Below are positions 1 to 5,051 of a stretch of 5,051 nt of DNA, piece by piece. The notes beneath the pieces were generated by a model. The model saw only the letters and a list, made by a program, of their open reading frames with translations. It made no database searches and was not told where the DNA came from. Each line of letters begins with the position of its first letter. Position 1 is the stretch's first letter. A program made the translations under genes and the position numbers. This stretch comes from CAIUKV01 sp041659105 (GTDB lineage: Bacteria; Actinomycetota; Acidimicrobiia; IMCC26256; PALSA-555). Location of the stretch: positions 1-5,051 of the forward strand of contig JBAZYX010000166.1 in the NCBI GenBank assembly GCA_041659105.1. The letters are read 5' to 3'.

Positions 1-1005
1 GTAGTACCGCGCGCTCGGCAGGTTGCGGGACCAGCGCAGCAGCTCCTCGTCGGTGACCGGGCGGTCGAAGCACGCGGGCTCGACGCCCACGATGCGGAAC
101 GCGGCGAGCGTGAGCATGCACTTGTTGCACTTCCCGCAGTTGTGGTCGCGACGCGGGTCCAAGAGGCACACGCGCAGGTTTGCCATCGCCTCGGGCCAAT
201 CCGTGAGCACCCGGAGCTTCTCGAAGCGGTTGAACAGCGCGCCGCTGTGCACGATCTCGAAGCGTGAGGCACCGAGCAGCCAGTCGCTCACCGGACTCGT
301 GTTGAGCGGCACGACCAGGTCCTCGTACGCGGCGGTCGACGGGATCAGTCCCGCACCGAAGCGGCCACCCAGCGTGTGGAGCGCGGCGGCCACGCCCATC
401 CCCGTGAAGTGCGGAACGGAGACCGGCAGCTCCCACGCGTTCGTCGCGACCGTGACGAACTCCAGGCCGCGGCTGTCGACGATCCGACGCGACCTCGCCG
501 ACGCGCGCGCGAAGCCGTCGGGCTCGGTGACCGGGATGTCGATGCCGAAGATCATCATCGCCGCCTGCACCGGGCGACTGGCCTGCGCGTCCCCCCGGGT
601 GTGGAACCACGCGCTGAACGCGGCGTCCGCACCGCCCGAGAACGCGAGCACGTTCTCCGCCGCGGGGAGCCCGGCGGTGCCCACTTCGGCGTGCACCTCG
701 ACCATGGGGTACCCGAACCACGCGTGCCAGATCCGCTGGAACTCCGCGAGGTTGCGCAGCAGCACCGGGTCGACCGGCGCGCCCGTCACCGTGAGGTCGC
801 GCTCCTCCGCCATCGCGAGCAGGAGCGTGGCGACCACGAAGGGGTCGGCGCGGTCGGTCAGCCAGTCGGCGCGGGACGTGTCCGTCTCGTACCACAGCTC
901 CTGCTCGCCGAGCCCGGGCGACTGCACGTCGGCGGCCATGCGGACGCGGTCGCCCGTGGTGGCCACGGGCCGCACCCGTACGGCGAAGCCGGCGTCGGAG
1001 GTCAT
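1..1005 (-). CDS. QueC-like PP-loop ATPase family protein, 3' end cut off by the window
   Basis: The minus strand from ATG 1005-1003 stays open to base 1, giving 335 residues and no stop, so the C-terminus lies outside. Residues 118-131 hold a PP-loop nucleotide-binding signature, SGGAD at 123-127; the usual form is SGGxDS, and here Ala follows the Asp. Near the end are C280, C290, C293 and C296 (C-x9-C-x2-C-x2-C, around NCGKCNKC), closely like the zinc site of QueC, the 7-cyano-7-deazaguanine synthase. About 120 residues precede the PP-loop, whereas in QueC the loop is almost N-terminal. I recall uncharacterised actinobacterial proteins with the same order (SGG loop, FGIDIP-like strand, R-x-x-K-L, NCGxCxKC). 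The family should activate a substrate with ATP, but the substrate is unknown. No queuosine or deazapurine gene is nearby, so I do not call it queC. The start lies 10 bases after the lipoprotein stop, suggesting one transcript. No purine-rich ribosome site precedes it, so coupled translation or a later start (GTG codon 11, ATG codon 23) is possible. Confidence 0.85.
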   Translation of the reverse strand, partial: MTSDAGFAVRVRPVATTGDRVRMAADVQSPGLGEQELWYETDTSRADWLTDRADPFVVATLLLAMAEERDLTVTGAPVDPVLLRNLAEFQRIWHAWFGYPMVEVHAEVGTAGLPAAENVLAFSGGADAAFSAWFHTRGDAQASRPVQAAMMIFGIDIPVTEPDGFARASARSRRIVDSRGLEFVTVATNAWELPVSVPHFTGMGVAAALHTLGGRFGAGLIPSTAAYEDLVVPLNTSPVSDWLLGASRFEIVHSGALFNRFEKLRVLTDWPEAMANLRVCLLDPRRDHNCGKCNKCMLTLAAFRIVGVEPACFDRPVTDEELLRWSRNLPSARYY

Positions 1006-1015
1006 CGCCGGGAGG

Positions 1016-1987
1016 CTACGGCGCGGTGAATCGGTGCAGCGTCGGGTGCGCGCCTTCGGCCGCGGTCACGTAGCCCCGGCCGTCGGGGGTGAAGGCAATC
1101 GACTCGAGCTGCGGCTCCGGATTGACGGAGATGGTGGCGGCCGGTGTCCCTCCGAAGCAGACGGGCTGGGTGAACGCGTCCGTGAGGGGGGTCCCGGCCG
1201 GGCGGGGGTACAAGAAGACCGTCCAGTAGGAGCGCAACGCCACCACGTCCCCCGCCGCCGTCACGTCGCCGGCGGTGATGGCGTGGAGGAAGCCCAGCGA
1301 GATCGTCGCGGCCTGGGTCAACGCGCCGGAGGCGGCGTTCGCGGGAGCGCGGAAGACCTGCGCATTGCCGCTCACCTCTTTCGTGACCACGAACAGGTCG
1401 CCCGTGGCGGGATCGACGATCAGCGCCTCGGCGTCGTGGGGGCCGTCCGGATAGGTGAAGGTGAACGTGTCGAAGGCGGTGATGCTGCTCGTGACACCGG
1501 TGCTGCCCGTGTTCACCGCGGGCTCGGGGAATCGGTAGATCACGATCGACCCACGTGCCTTCGCGTTGTCCCCGATGTCGCCGACGTACACGTAGTTCAC
1601 GCCGGGCGCCGGGCCCGGCCCGACCGCGATGTCCTCCCAGTCGACGTTGGCCGCGCCCGTGAGGGTGAACTCGGCGTAGTTGCGGCCGTCGTCGCCGATC
1701 GCGAACAGCTTCAGGTCCTCGTTGGAGTTGCTGATGGAGTCGTTGTGGCCCCACCACACCCCCGCATCGCCCCGGCTCGCGGCGAGCCCGGACAGCTCGG
1801 TGAGCGTGTTCGCCGCAACGGTTCCCGGCGTCGACGCGACCAGCGTGCCGCTGCACGCGCTGTCGTACACCGGCGCCGACGGCGGAGCCGGCGCGCACGC
1901 AGCGGCGACCAGCCCGATCGCGACGACCCCCACCACCGCGAGCGGTCGCGCGCGACGGCGAGGGAGGGAGCGCACGCGCCGAGGCAT
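1016..1987 (-). CDS. secreted putative lipoprotein with beta-propeller-like repeats
   Basis: This 323-residue protein starts at ATG 1987-1985. Residues 1-15 are rich in arginine, 16-30 are hydrophobic, and AAAC at 28-31 fits a lipobox with C31 as the lipidated residue, so export and membrane anchoring are likely. The mature part is full of short motifs typical of propeller blades: ELSGLA (64-69), WGHNDS (79-84), DWEDIAVGPGP (116-126), YVGDIGDN (134-141), DAEALIVDPATGDLFVV (185-201) and LESIAFTPDGRGYV (294-307). I recall this W-x-HNDS / DWEDIA / VGDIGDN pattern from many uncharacterised actinobacterial proteins; its acidic loops could bind metal or substrate, but no activity is assigned. C45 and C277 could form a disulfide. 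The reading frame continues far upstream without a stop, but the signal peptide, the candidate promoter and the divergent small gene all argue for the start chosen here. The PP-loop gene follows after 10 bases. Confidence 0.85.
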   Translation of the reverse strand: MPRRVRSLPRRRARPLAVVGVVAIGLVAAACAPAPPSAPVYDSACSGTLVASTPGTVAANTLTELSGLAASRGDAGVWWGHNDSISNSNEDLKLFAIGDDGRNYAEFTLTGAANVDWEDIAVGPGPAPGVNYVYVGDIGDNAKARGSIVIYRFPEPAVNTGSTGVTSSITAFDTFTFTYPDGPHDAEALIVDPATGDLFVVTKEVSGNAQVFRAPANAASGALTQAATISLGFLHAITAGDVTAAGDVVALRSYWTVFLYPRPAGTPLTDAFTQPVCFGGTPAATISVNPEPQLESIAFTPDGRGYVTAAEGAHPTLHRFTAP

Positions 1988-1993
1988 CCGCAG

Positions 1994-1999
1994 AGTGTA
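1994..1999 (-). promoter_or_regulatory. candidate -10 box (TACACT) for a leaderless lipoprotein transcript
   Basis: Read on the minus strand, TACACT is followed by six bases (CTGCGG) and then the ATG of the lipoprotein gene. It fits the actinobacterial TANNNT -10 consensus, and its distance puts the expected transcription start on the A of the ATG. No Shine-Dalgarno sequence lies in front of this ATG, which agrees with leaderless translation. I see no convincing -35 box 16-18 bases further upstream. Confidence 0.5.
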
Positions 2000-2091
2000 C
2001 GAGCGGAGCCCCGGGAACGACTCCGGACCTCGATCCCTGGCCCGGGGGCAGCGCGCGTGCGAGGCTCTCCGGGTCCGTTGTCGAGGCAGGA

Positions 2092-2100
2092 AGGGAGGGG
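2092..2100 (+). promoter_or_regulatory. strong ribosome binding site of the lysine-rich microprotein
   Basis: The purine run AGGGAGGGG ends seven bases before ATG 2108. It contains GGGAGG, close to the anti-Shine-Dalgarno complement, at a good distance. It lies inside a longer purine-rich stretch starting near 2085. It is one of the strongest translation signals in the window and the main reason to accept such a short gene. Confidence 0.65.
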
Positions 2101-2107
2101 AACCCCG

Positions 2108-2164
2108 ATGGCCAAGAAGAAGAGCAAGAAGAAGGACAAGAAGAAGGGCAAGAAGAAGAAGTGA
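2108..2164 (+). CDS. 18-residue lysine-rich microprotein
   Basis: The ORF runs from ATG 2108 to TGA 2162-2164 and encodes MAKKKSKKKDKKKGKKKK, with 13 lysines in 18 residues. All 13 lysine codons are AAG. A strong ribosome site lies seven bases upstream and a 16-bp perfect hairpin starts ten bases after the stop, so start, body and end all look like a short gene. The peptide is very basic, has no hydrophobic stretch and should be disordered; binding to nucleic acid or ribosomes is a reasonable inference from charge alone. I recall similar K-rich tails on ribosomal and histone-like proteins but no characterised family for this peptide. The gene points away from the lipoprotein gene and lies 175 bases before the adenine deaminase start on the same strand. 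It could instead be a leader peptide whose translation affects downstream expression. The frame is open upstream back to base 23, but that stretch covers two genes on the other strand. Confidence 0.6.
   Translation: MAKKKSKKKDKKKGKKKK
2114..2161 (+). repeat. four 12-base tandem units, (AAG)3-NNN
   Basis: Four consecutive 12-base units each consist of three AAG codons plus one variable codon: AGC, GAC, GGC and AAG, giving Ser, Asp, Gly and Lys. The array fills the whole microprotein after its Met-Ala start and ends exactly at the stop codon. The strand is almost all purine, unlike everything around it. Copy number could vary by replication slippage, adding or removing four residues without breaking the frame. 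Confidence 0.85.
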
Positions 2165-2174
2165 CCGCCGCGCT

Positions 2175-2214
2175 CGTCGCCCGGAGCCGGTCACGCGGCC
2201 GGCTCCGGGCGACG
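2175..2214 (+). terminator. 16-bp perfect hairpin, likely terminator of the microprotein gene
   Basis: CGTCGCCCGGAGCCGG (2175-2190) is the exact reverse complement of 2199-2214, separated by the eight-base loop TCACGCGG. Two loop pairs (U-G and C-G) could extend it to a tetraloop. It starts ten bases after the microprotein stop. There is no U-tract, which is common for terminators in GC-rich actinobacteria. The symmetry means it could also fold in a minus-strand transcript, but no minus-strand gene ends here. Confidence 0.65.
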
Positions 2215-2230
2215 GCGCGCACCTGCTGGA

Positions 2231-2259
2231 GATCCGGATCCTCCCCTGCCGACCGGCAG
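2231..2259. promoter_or_regulatory. two adjacent palindromes upstream of adenine deaminase, possible operator
   Basis: GATCCGGATC (2231-2240) is a perfect 10-base palindrome. Six bases later, CTGCCG-AC-CGGCAG (2246-2259) has two perfect 6-base arms around a two-base centre. Both lie between the hairpin at 2175-2214 and the deaminase start, where a repressor site or leader structure would be expected. I do not recognise either as the site of a known regulator. In DNA this rich in G and C such short palindromes can arise by chance. Confidence 0.25.
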
Positions 2260-2327
2260 CTCCCCGACCCGGAGCGCGGATTTGACCGGCCCACCCCCCG
2301 GACCTGCGAGCATCGCGGGGACGACGC

Positions 2328-2334
2328 GAGGGAG
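2328..2334 (+). promoter_or_regulatory. ribosome binding site of adenine deaminase, supports GTG start
   Basis: GAGGGAG ends five bases before GTG 2340-2342. It fixes this GTG as the start; the first typical family motif (ADLLLTGGRVL) begins about 20 residues later, as expected for a full-length N-terminus. Confidence 0.6.
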
Positions 2335-2339
2335 ACGCC

Positions 2340-4064
2340 GTGACCCGACCCGCAGTTTCCGCCCGAGCCCTGGCCGCCGCCCGGGGCGACGCGCCCGCCG
2401 ACCTGCTCCTGACCGGGGGCCGCGTGCTCGTGGCCCCCACCGGCGAGTGGATCGACACCGACCTCGCGATCGCCGACGGCGCGATCGTGGGCTGGGGTCC
2501 GCGCGAGGCCGTCGAGACCGTCGACGTCGGCGGCGCCGCGCTCACCCCCGGCTTCATCGACGCGCACATGCACCTCGAGTCCACGAAGCTGTGGGTCGAC
2601 GAGTTCGTGCGCAGCGTGCTCCCGTGGGGCACCACCGCAGTGGCGGCCGACCCGCACGAGATCGCCAACGTGTTCGGCGTGCCCGGCGTGGCCGCGCTCG
2701 TCGAGGCCGCGGCCCACCTGCCGTTCACCTTCGGCGTGTGCGCGTCGAGCTGCGTTCCCGCGTCACCGTTCGAGAGTGCGGGCGCAGAGCTGCTCGCGGC
2801 CGACGTACGCGCGTTGCTCGAGGGCCACGGCGCGATCGGTGTGGCCGAGGTGATGAACTTCCCCGGCGTGATCGCGGGCGACGCCGACCTGATGGCGAAG
2901 ATCGCGGCCGCGGGCCACCGGCGCGTCGACGGCCATGCGCCCGGGCTCGGCGGAGCGCTGCTCGACGCGTACCTCGCCGCCGGCGTCGAGTCCGACCACG
3001 AGTGCACGGTGCTCGAGGAGGCGGAGGAGAAGCGGCGGAAGGGCATGTGGGTGTTCATCCGCCAGGGTTCGTCGACCAAGAACATCGCCGACCTCGTCCC
3101 GATGGTGCAGCGCGGCGGCACCCGCCACGTCGCCCTCTGCACCGACGACCGCGAGCCCGACCTCATCCTCGGGCAGGGGCACATGAACGACTGCGTGCGC
3201 ATCGCGGTGCACCACGGGGTCTCGCTCGAGGACGCGCTCGTGCTCGCGACGATGCAGGCGGCCGAGTACCACGGCTTCCACCGGCTCGGGCAGCTCGCAC
3301 CCGGCTACCAGGCCGACGTGCTCGCGTTCGACTCCTTCACCGAGATGCGGCCCACCACGGTGTGGCAGCAGGGTCGGCGCGTGGCCGAGCACGGCGCCGT
3401 GCTCCCGGGCGTGGTGCCCGCGGCCTCACCGCCCGACTGGATGCTCACGAGCATGCACCTCGGCCGCAGGCCCGCGGCCACCGAGCTCGCGCTCGACCCG
3501 CCGCCGGGTGGGCGCGCTCGCGTCATCGGGCTCGTCGAGGGCCAGGTGACCACGCAGCACCTGGTGCTCGACGTCACCGACCCCACGGTCGACCTCGCTC
3601 GCATCGCGGTGCTGGAACGGCACCGGGCCACCGGCCGGGTCGGCGTCGGCTGGGTGTCGGGCTTCGGGCTCGCGCGCGGCGCGATCGCGTCGACGGTGGC
3701 GCACGACGCGCACAACTGCATGGTGGTGGGCGCGCGCGACGCGTCGGGCCCCGACGAGATGGCCGCGGCCGTCGCTCGGCTGAGCGAGATCGGCGGCGGT
3801 CAGGTGGCGGTCCTCGACGGGCACGTGCTCGCCGAGGTGGCGCTCCCGATCGGCGGCCTCATGTCGCCGCTGACGGCGCCCGAGATCGCCGCGCTCACCG
3901 AGACCGTCAAGCGCGCCGCGCACGACCGGCTCGGGGTGACCGTCGAGGCGCCGTTCATGCAGCTGTCGTTCCTCGGCCTCTCGGTGATCCCGCACCTGCG
4001 CATCACCGACAAGGGCCTGGTCGACGTCGACGCGTTCGCGCTCGTCGAGGTCGCCGCCCGCTGA
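2340..4064 (+). CDS. ade: adenine deaminase
   Basis: The 574-residue protein converts adenine to hypoxanthine and ammonia (EC 3.5.4.2), a cytoplasmic purine salvage step. It belongs to the amidohydrolase superfamily and has the usual family length (about 570-600). Visible landmarks are PGFIDAHMHLEST (70-82) with metal ligands H76 and H78, WGTTAVAADPHEIANVFG (96-113), GVAEVMNFPGV (167-177) with E170 as probable bridging ligand, DGHAPGL (197-203) with H199, ESDHECT (217-223) with H220, and CTDDREPD (267-274) with D269/D270. The family's C-terminal domain is also present: VAHDAHNCMVVG (453-464), LPIGGLMSP (502-510) and the tail PFMQLSFLGLSVIPHLRITDKG (538-559). Ligand roles are inferred by alignment from memory. 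The start is GTG with a good ribosome site. No purine riboswitch is seen upstream, and no gene for purine transport or hypoxanthine use lies beside it. The family also has members annotated as adenine deaminase without assay, so substrate choice is slightly less certain than the family. Confidence 0.95.
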   Translation: MTRPAVSARALAAARGDAPADLLLTGGRVLVAPTGEWIDTDLAIADGAIVGWGPREAVETVDVGGAALTPGFIDAHMHLESTKLWVDEFVRSVLPWGTTAVAADPHEIANVFGVPGVAALVEAAAHLPFTFGVCASSCVPASPFESAGAELLAADVRALLEGHGAIGVAEVMNFPGVIAGDADLMAKIAAAGHRRVDGHAPGLGGALLDAYLAAGVESDHECTVLEEAEEKRRKGMWVFIRQGSSTKNIADLVPMVQRGGTRHVALCTDDREPDLILGQGHMNDCVRIAVHHGVSLEDALVLATMQAAEYHGFHRLGQLAPGYQADVLAFDSFTEMRPTTVWQQGRRVAEHGAVLPGVVPAASPPDWMLTSMHLGRRPAATELALDPPPGGRARVIGLVEGQVTTQHLVLDVTDPTVDLARIAVLERHRATGRVGVGWVSGFGLARGAIASTVAHDAHNCMVVGARDASGPDEMAAAVARLSEIGGGQVAVLDGHVLAEVALPIGGLMSPLTAPEIAALTETVKRAAHDRLGVTVEAPFMQLSFLGLSVIPHLRITDKGLVDVDAFALVEVAAR

Positions 4065-4079
4065 CCGCCCCCCACCGCG

Positions 4080-4143
4080 CCCTTTCGGCGTCCGGACACC
4101 CCCACATGTTGTGGTTTTCGCGTGCCAAGCAGCGCCAAAAGGG
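4080..4143. repeat. inverted repeat enclosing a 13-base near-palindrome, just after adenine deaminase
   Basis: CCCTTTCGGCG (4080-4090) pairs with CGCCAAAAGGG (4133-4143) at 10 of 11 positions (C4086 faces A4137). Inside lies CCACA-TGT-TGTGG (4102-4114), a 13-base near-palindrome, and TTTTCGCG (4115-4122), which could compete for the right arm at 7 of 8 positions. The block begins 16 bases after the deaminase stop and is clearly richer in A and T than its surroundings. It may be a 3' end structure or a protein binding site; no family is recognised. Confidence 0.35.
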
Positions 4144-4178
4144 GACGAGAGAGCGGTGGTTGAGGGGGGTCAGTCGTG

Positions 4179-4230
4179 GGGGTCGGTGACGCCCGCCCTC
4201 GTGCTGGTGACCGAAGGCGCCACCGACCCC
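4179..4230 (+). terminator. long hairpin in the spacer after adenine deaminase, possible terminator
   Basis: GGGGTCGGTG (4179-4188) is the exact reverse complement of CACCGACCCC (4221-4230). After one A-C mismatch the stem continues with CGCC (4190-4193) against GGCG (4216-4219), leaving a 22-base loop. No U-tract follows. It lies about 115 bases after the deaminase stop, so it may end that transcript or belong to the leader of the next gene. A second GTCGGTG at 4250-4256 could pair with the same CACCGAC arm. Confidence 0.4.
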
Positions 4231-4265
4231 GGTCGACGACGCCCGGATCGTCGGTGGACAGCCGT

Positions 4266-4271
4266 TACGCT
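4266..4271 (+). promoter_or_regulatory. candidate -10 box (TACGCT) of the secreted protein gene
   Basis: TACGCT in the context CCGTTACGCTG fits the TANNNT pattern of actinobacterial -10 boxes. A start about seven bases downstream would give a leader of roughly 43 bases before GTG 4321. No good -35 box is present at 16-18 bases; TGGACA at 4255-4260 is far too close. Confidence 0.3.
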
Positions 4272-4309
4272 GCCCTGGTCCGAGCACGAATCCGATCGTG
4301 GCCGGAAGC

Positions 4310-4316
4310 GAGGGGG
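4310..4316 (+). promoter_or_regulatory. ribosome binding site that sets the start of the secreted protein
   Basis: GAGGGGG ends four bases before GTG 4321-4323. It decides the start: the same frame is open upstream to GTG 4111, but only the start at 4321 puts a signal peptide at the N-terminus directly after a ribosome site. Confidence 0.5.
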
Positions 4317-4320
4317 CCCA

Positions 4321-5001
4321 GTGCGCGCGTTCGTGACGATGGTGGTGATCGCAGGCGTCGCCGGCGGGTGGAGCGCCCCGGCCGGAGCCAAGACGAGCGA
4401 CCAGCAGATCGCCAAGGCGGCGGTGCTCACCGAGGCCGACGTCCCCAGCGGGTTCACGGGCGGACCGTTCACCGAGAAGGGGGACGACCCGACGCTCCCC
4501 GAGTGCGAGGGCGCCATCGCCAAGGCCGACAAGAGCGTGGAGTTGGCACCGATCGCCCGGTCGGGGTTCCAGCTCAACAGCACGACCGGCTACGCGGTGA
4601 TCGAGAACACCGTTGCGGTGCTGCCGAGCGAGAAGAAGGCCAAGCAGGCGATGGCCGCGTACAGCGACGAGGACACGGCCGAGGTCTGCATGCAGGCCCG
4701 CTTCGAGGAGTCGTTCACCGAGACCGGAATCACCACGTCGGTGAGCATGGGCAGCTTCGACCCCGAGATGGACCCCAAGGGCAACGAGAAGGTGATCAAG
4801 GGCGGCGACGAGTTCCTCGGATTCGGCGGGGGCGTCCGGCGCAGTGCGGGTGGCGCGCCGCAGTTCTTCGAGGTGCAGGTCGTGTTGGCCCGGGAGGGAC
4901 GCGCCGTTACCCAGCTCGCGATCGTGACCCAGGGCACGATCCCCCGCGACGACATGGAGCAGATGCTCCAGACCGTCGTCACCCGGATGGGGAAGGCCTG
5001 A
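4321..5001 (+). CDS. secreted protein of unknown function with two cysteines
   Basis: The 226-residue product starts at GTG 4321 and ends at TGA 4999-5001. Residues 4-19 are hydrophobic and APAGA (19-23) offers a signal peptidase I site after A23, so the mature protein probably begins at K24. There is no lipobox and no other membrane segment. The mature part opens with AKAAVLTEADVPSGF (31-45), a phrase I associate with small secreted actinobacterial proteins of unknown role. C62 and C123 are the only cysteines and could form a disulfide outside the cell. Later segments such as FFEVQVVLAREGRAVTQLAIV (182-202) look like paired beta strands, and the C-terminus (DDMEQMLQTVVTRM) like a helix. This loosely resembles extracellular sensor-type or substrate-binding domains, for example the mycobacterial PknH sensor, but I cannot assign it. 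It probably has its own promoter in the 256-base spacer behind adenine deaminase. Confidence 0.8.
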   Translation: MRAFVTMVVIAGVAGGWSAPAGAKTSDQQIAKAAVLTEADVPSGFTGGPFTEKGDDPTLPECEGAIAKADKSVELAPIARSGFQLNSTTGYAVIENTVAVLPSEKKAKQAMAAYSDEDTAEVCMQARFEESFTETGITTSVSMGSFDPEMDPKGNEKVIKGGDEFLGFGGGVRRSAGGAPQFFEVQVVLAREGRAVTQLAIVTQGTIPRDDMEQMLQTVVTRMGKA

Positions 5002-5020
5002 TCGGCCCGGGCACCTGGGC

Positions 5021-5051
5021 TCAGGCGTCGTAGCCGGGGCGGCCGGCGGCT
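5021..5051 (-). CDS. C-terminal end of a convergent gene, cut off by the window
   Basis: On the minus strand the last 30 bases before TGA (5023-5021) read AAGRPGYDA, with one extra base at the edge. Every codon ends in C, which fits the coding bias of this genome. It would converge on the secreted protein gene with a 19-base gap between the two stops. Nine residues are too few to name a family, and a chance open stretch is possible. Confidence 0.4.
   Translation of the reverse strand, partial: AAGRPGYDA

Noticed and set aside
2009..2047. CCCCGGG / CCCGGGG inverted repeat in the divergent spacer
   Set aside because: Each arm is nearly its own palindrome and is made only of G and C, so the match is expected by chance.
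23..2164. A 713-codon plus-strand open frame ending in the lysine-rich tail
   Set aside because: It lies opposite two well-supported minus-strand genes and its translation is low-complexity Arg/Ala/Gly-rich sequence with no family motif. Only its last 19 codons, with their own ribosome site, look like a gene.
2282..2287. TTGACC as a -35 box for adenine deaminase
   Set aside because: No -10-like hexamer lies 16-19 bases downstream; the region is only G and C with scattered A.
2165..2339. Purine riboswitch before adenine deaminase
   Set aside because: I see none of the conserved loop and junction sequences of the guanine/adenine aptamer; the only strong structure is the 16-bp hairpin.
1988..3202. 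N-terminal extension of the lipoprotein frame far upstream on the minus strand
   Set aside because: It would bury the signal peptide in the middle of the protein and run antisense through the microprotein and adenine deaminase genes.
4102..4114. CCACATGTTGTGG as an NrdR box
   Set aside because: The symmetry centre and the bases do not fit the 16-base NrdR consensus, there is no second box at the usual spacing and no ribonucleotide reductase gene nearby.
2282..4189. A 635-codon plus-strand frame overlapping adenine deaminase
   Set aside because: Its product is an arginine- and alanine-rich shadow of the deaminase gene in another frame, as is usual at this GC content.
4111..4320. Earlier start of the secreted protein gene at GTG 4111
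   Set aside because: The extra 70 residues have no recognisable feature, cover the inverted repeats and would place the signal peptide internally; GTG 4321 has its own ribosome site.
5005..5020. GCCC...GGGC as a terminator between the convergent genes at the right end
   Set aside because: Only four base pairs with no tract following; too weak in sequence this GC-rich.
4176..5033. A 285-codon frame overlapping the secreted protein gene
   Set aside because: It is arginine-rich shadow sequence without a signal peptide or motifs.

Overview
The window is about 70% GC. It has GTG starts, third codon positions that are nearly always G or C, lysine written almost only as AAG, and one possible leaderless start. 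This suggests a high-GC actinobacterium; Acidimicrobiia or a relative is my guess, and nothing here proves the lineage. I see no rRNA, tRNA, CRISPR array, insertion sequence or prophage gene.

Left part, minus strand (1-1987): a two-gene unit read leftwards. The first gene (1016-1987) encodes a secreted, probably lipid-anchored beta-propeller-like protein. Ten bases after its stop comes a QueC-like PP-loop protein (1005 to beyond base 1) with an SGGAD loop and a four-cysteine metal site. The second gene runs off the left edge. A TACACT element sits where a leaderless transcript would start exactly at the lipoprotein ATG.

Middle (1988-2339): a divergent spacer holding a tiny but well-formed gene (2108-2164, plus strand). 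It has a strong ribosome binding site, encodes an 18-residue peptide with 13 lysines in a 12-base tandem repeat, and is followed ten bases later by a 16-bp perfect hairpin. Between that hairpin and the next gene are two short palindromes. No TA dinucleotide occurs from 2000 to 2339, so no TANNNT -10 box exists there on either strand.

Right part (2340-5051): a complete adenine deaminase gene (2340-4064), a 256-base spacer rich in inverted repeats (4065-4320), a secreted 226-residue protein of unknown function with two cysteines (4321-5001), and the likely last codons of a convergent gene (5051-5021).

The adenine deaminase is the only gene with a firm function: it turns adenine into hypoxanthine and ammonia in purine salvage. 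Nothing ties the other genes to purine metabolism. The most unusual item is the lysine-rich microprotein with its terminator, placed directly upstream of the deaminase gene.
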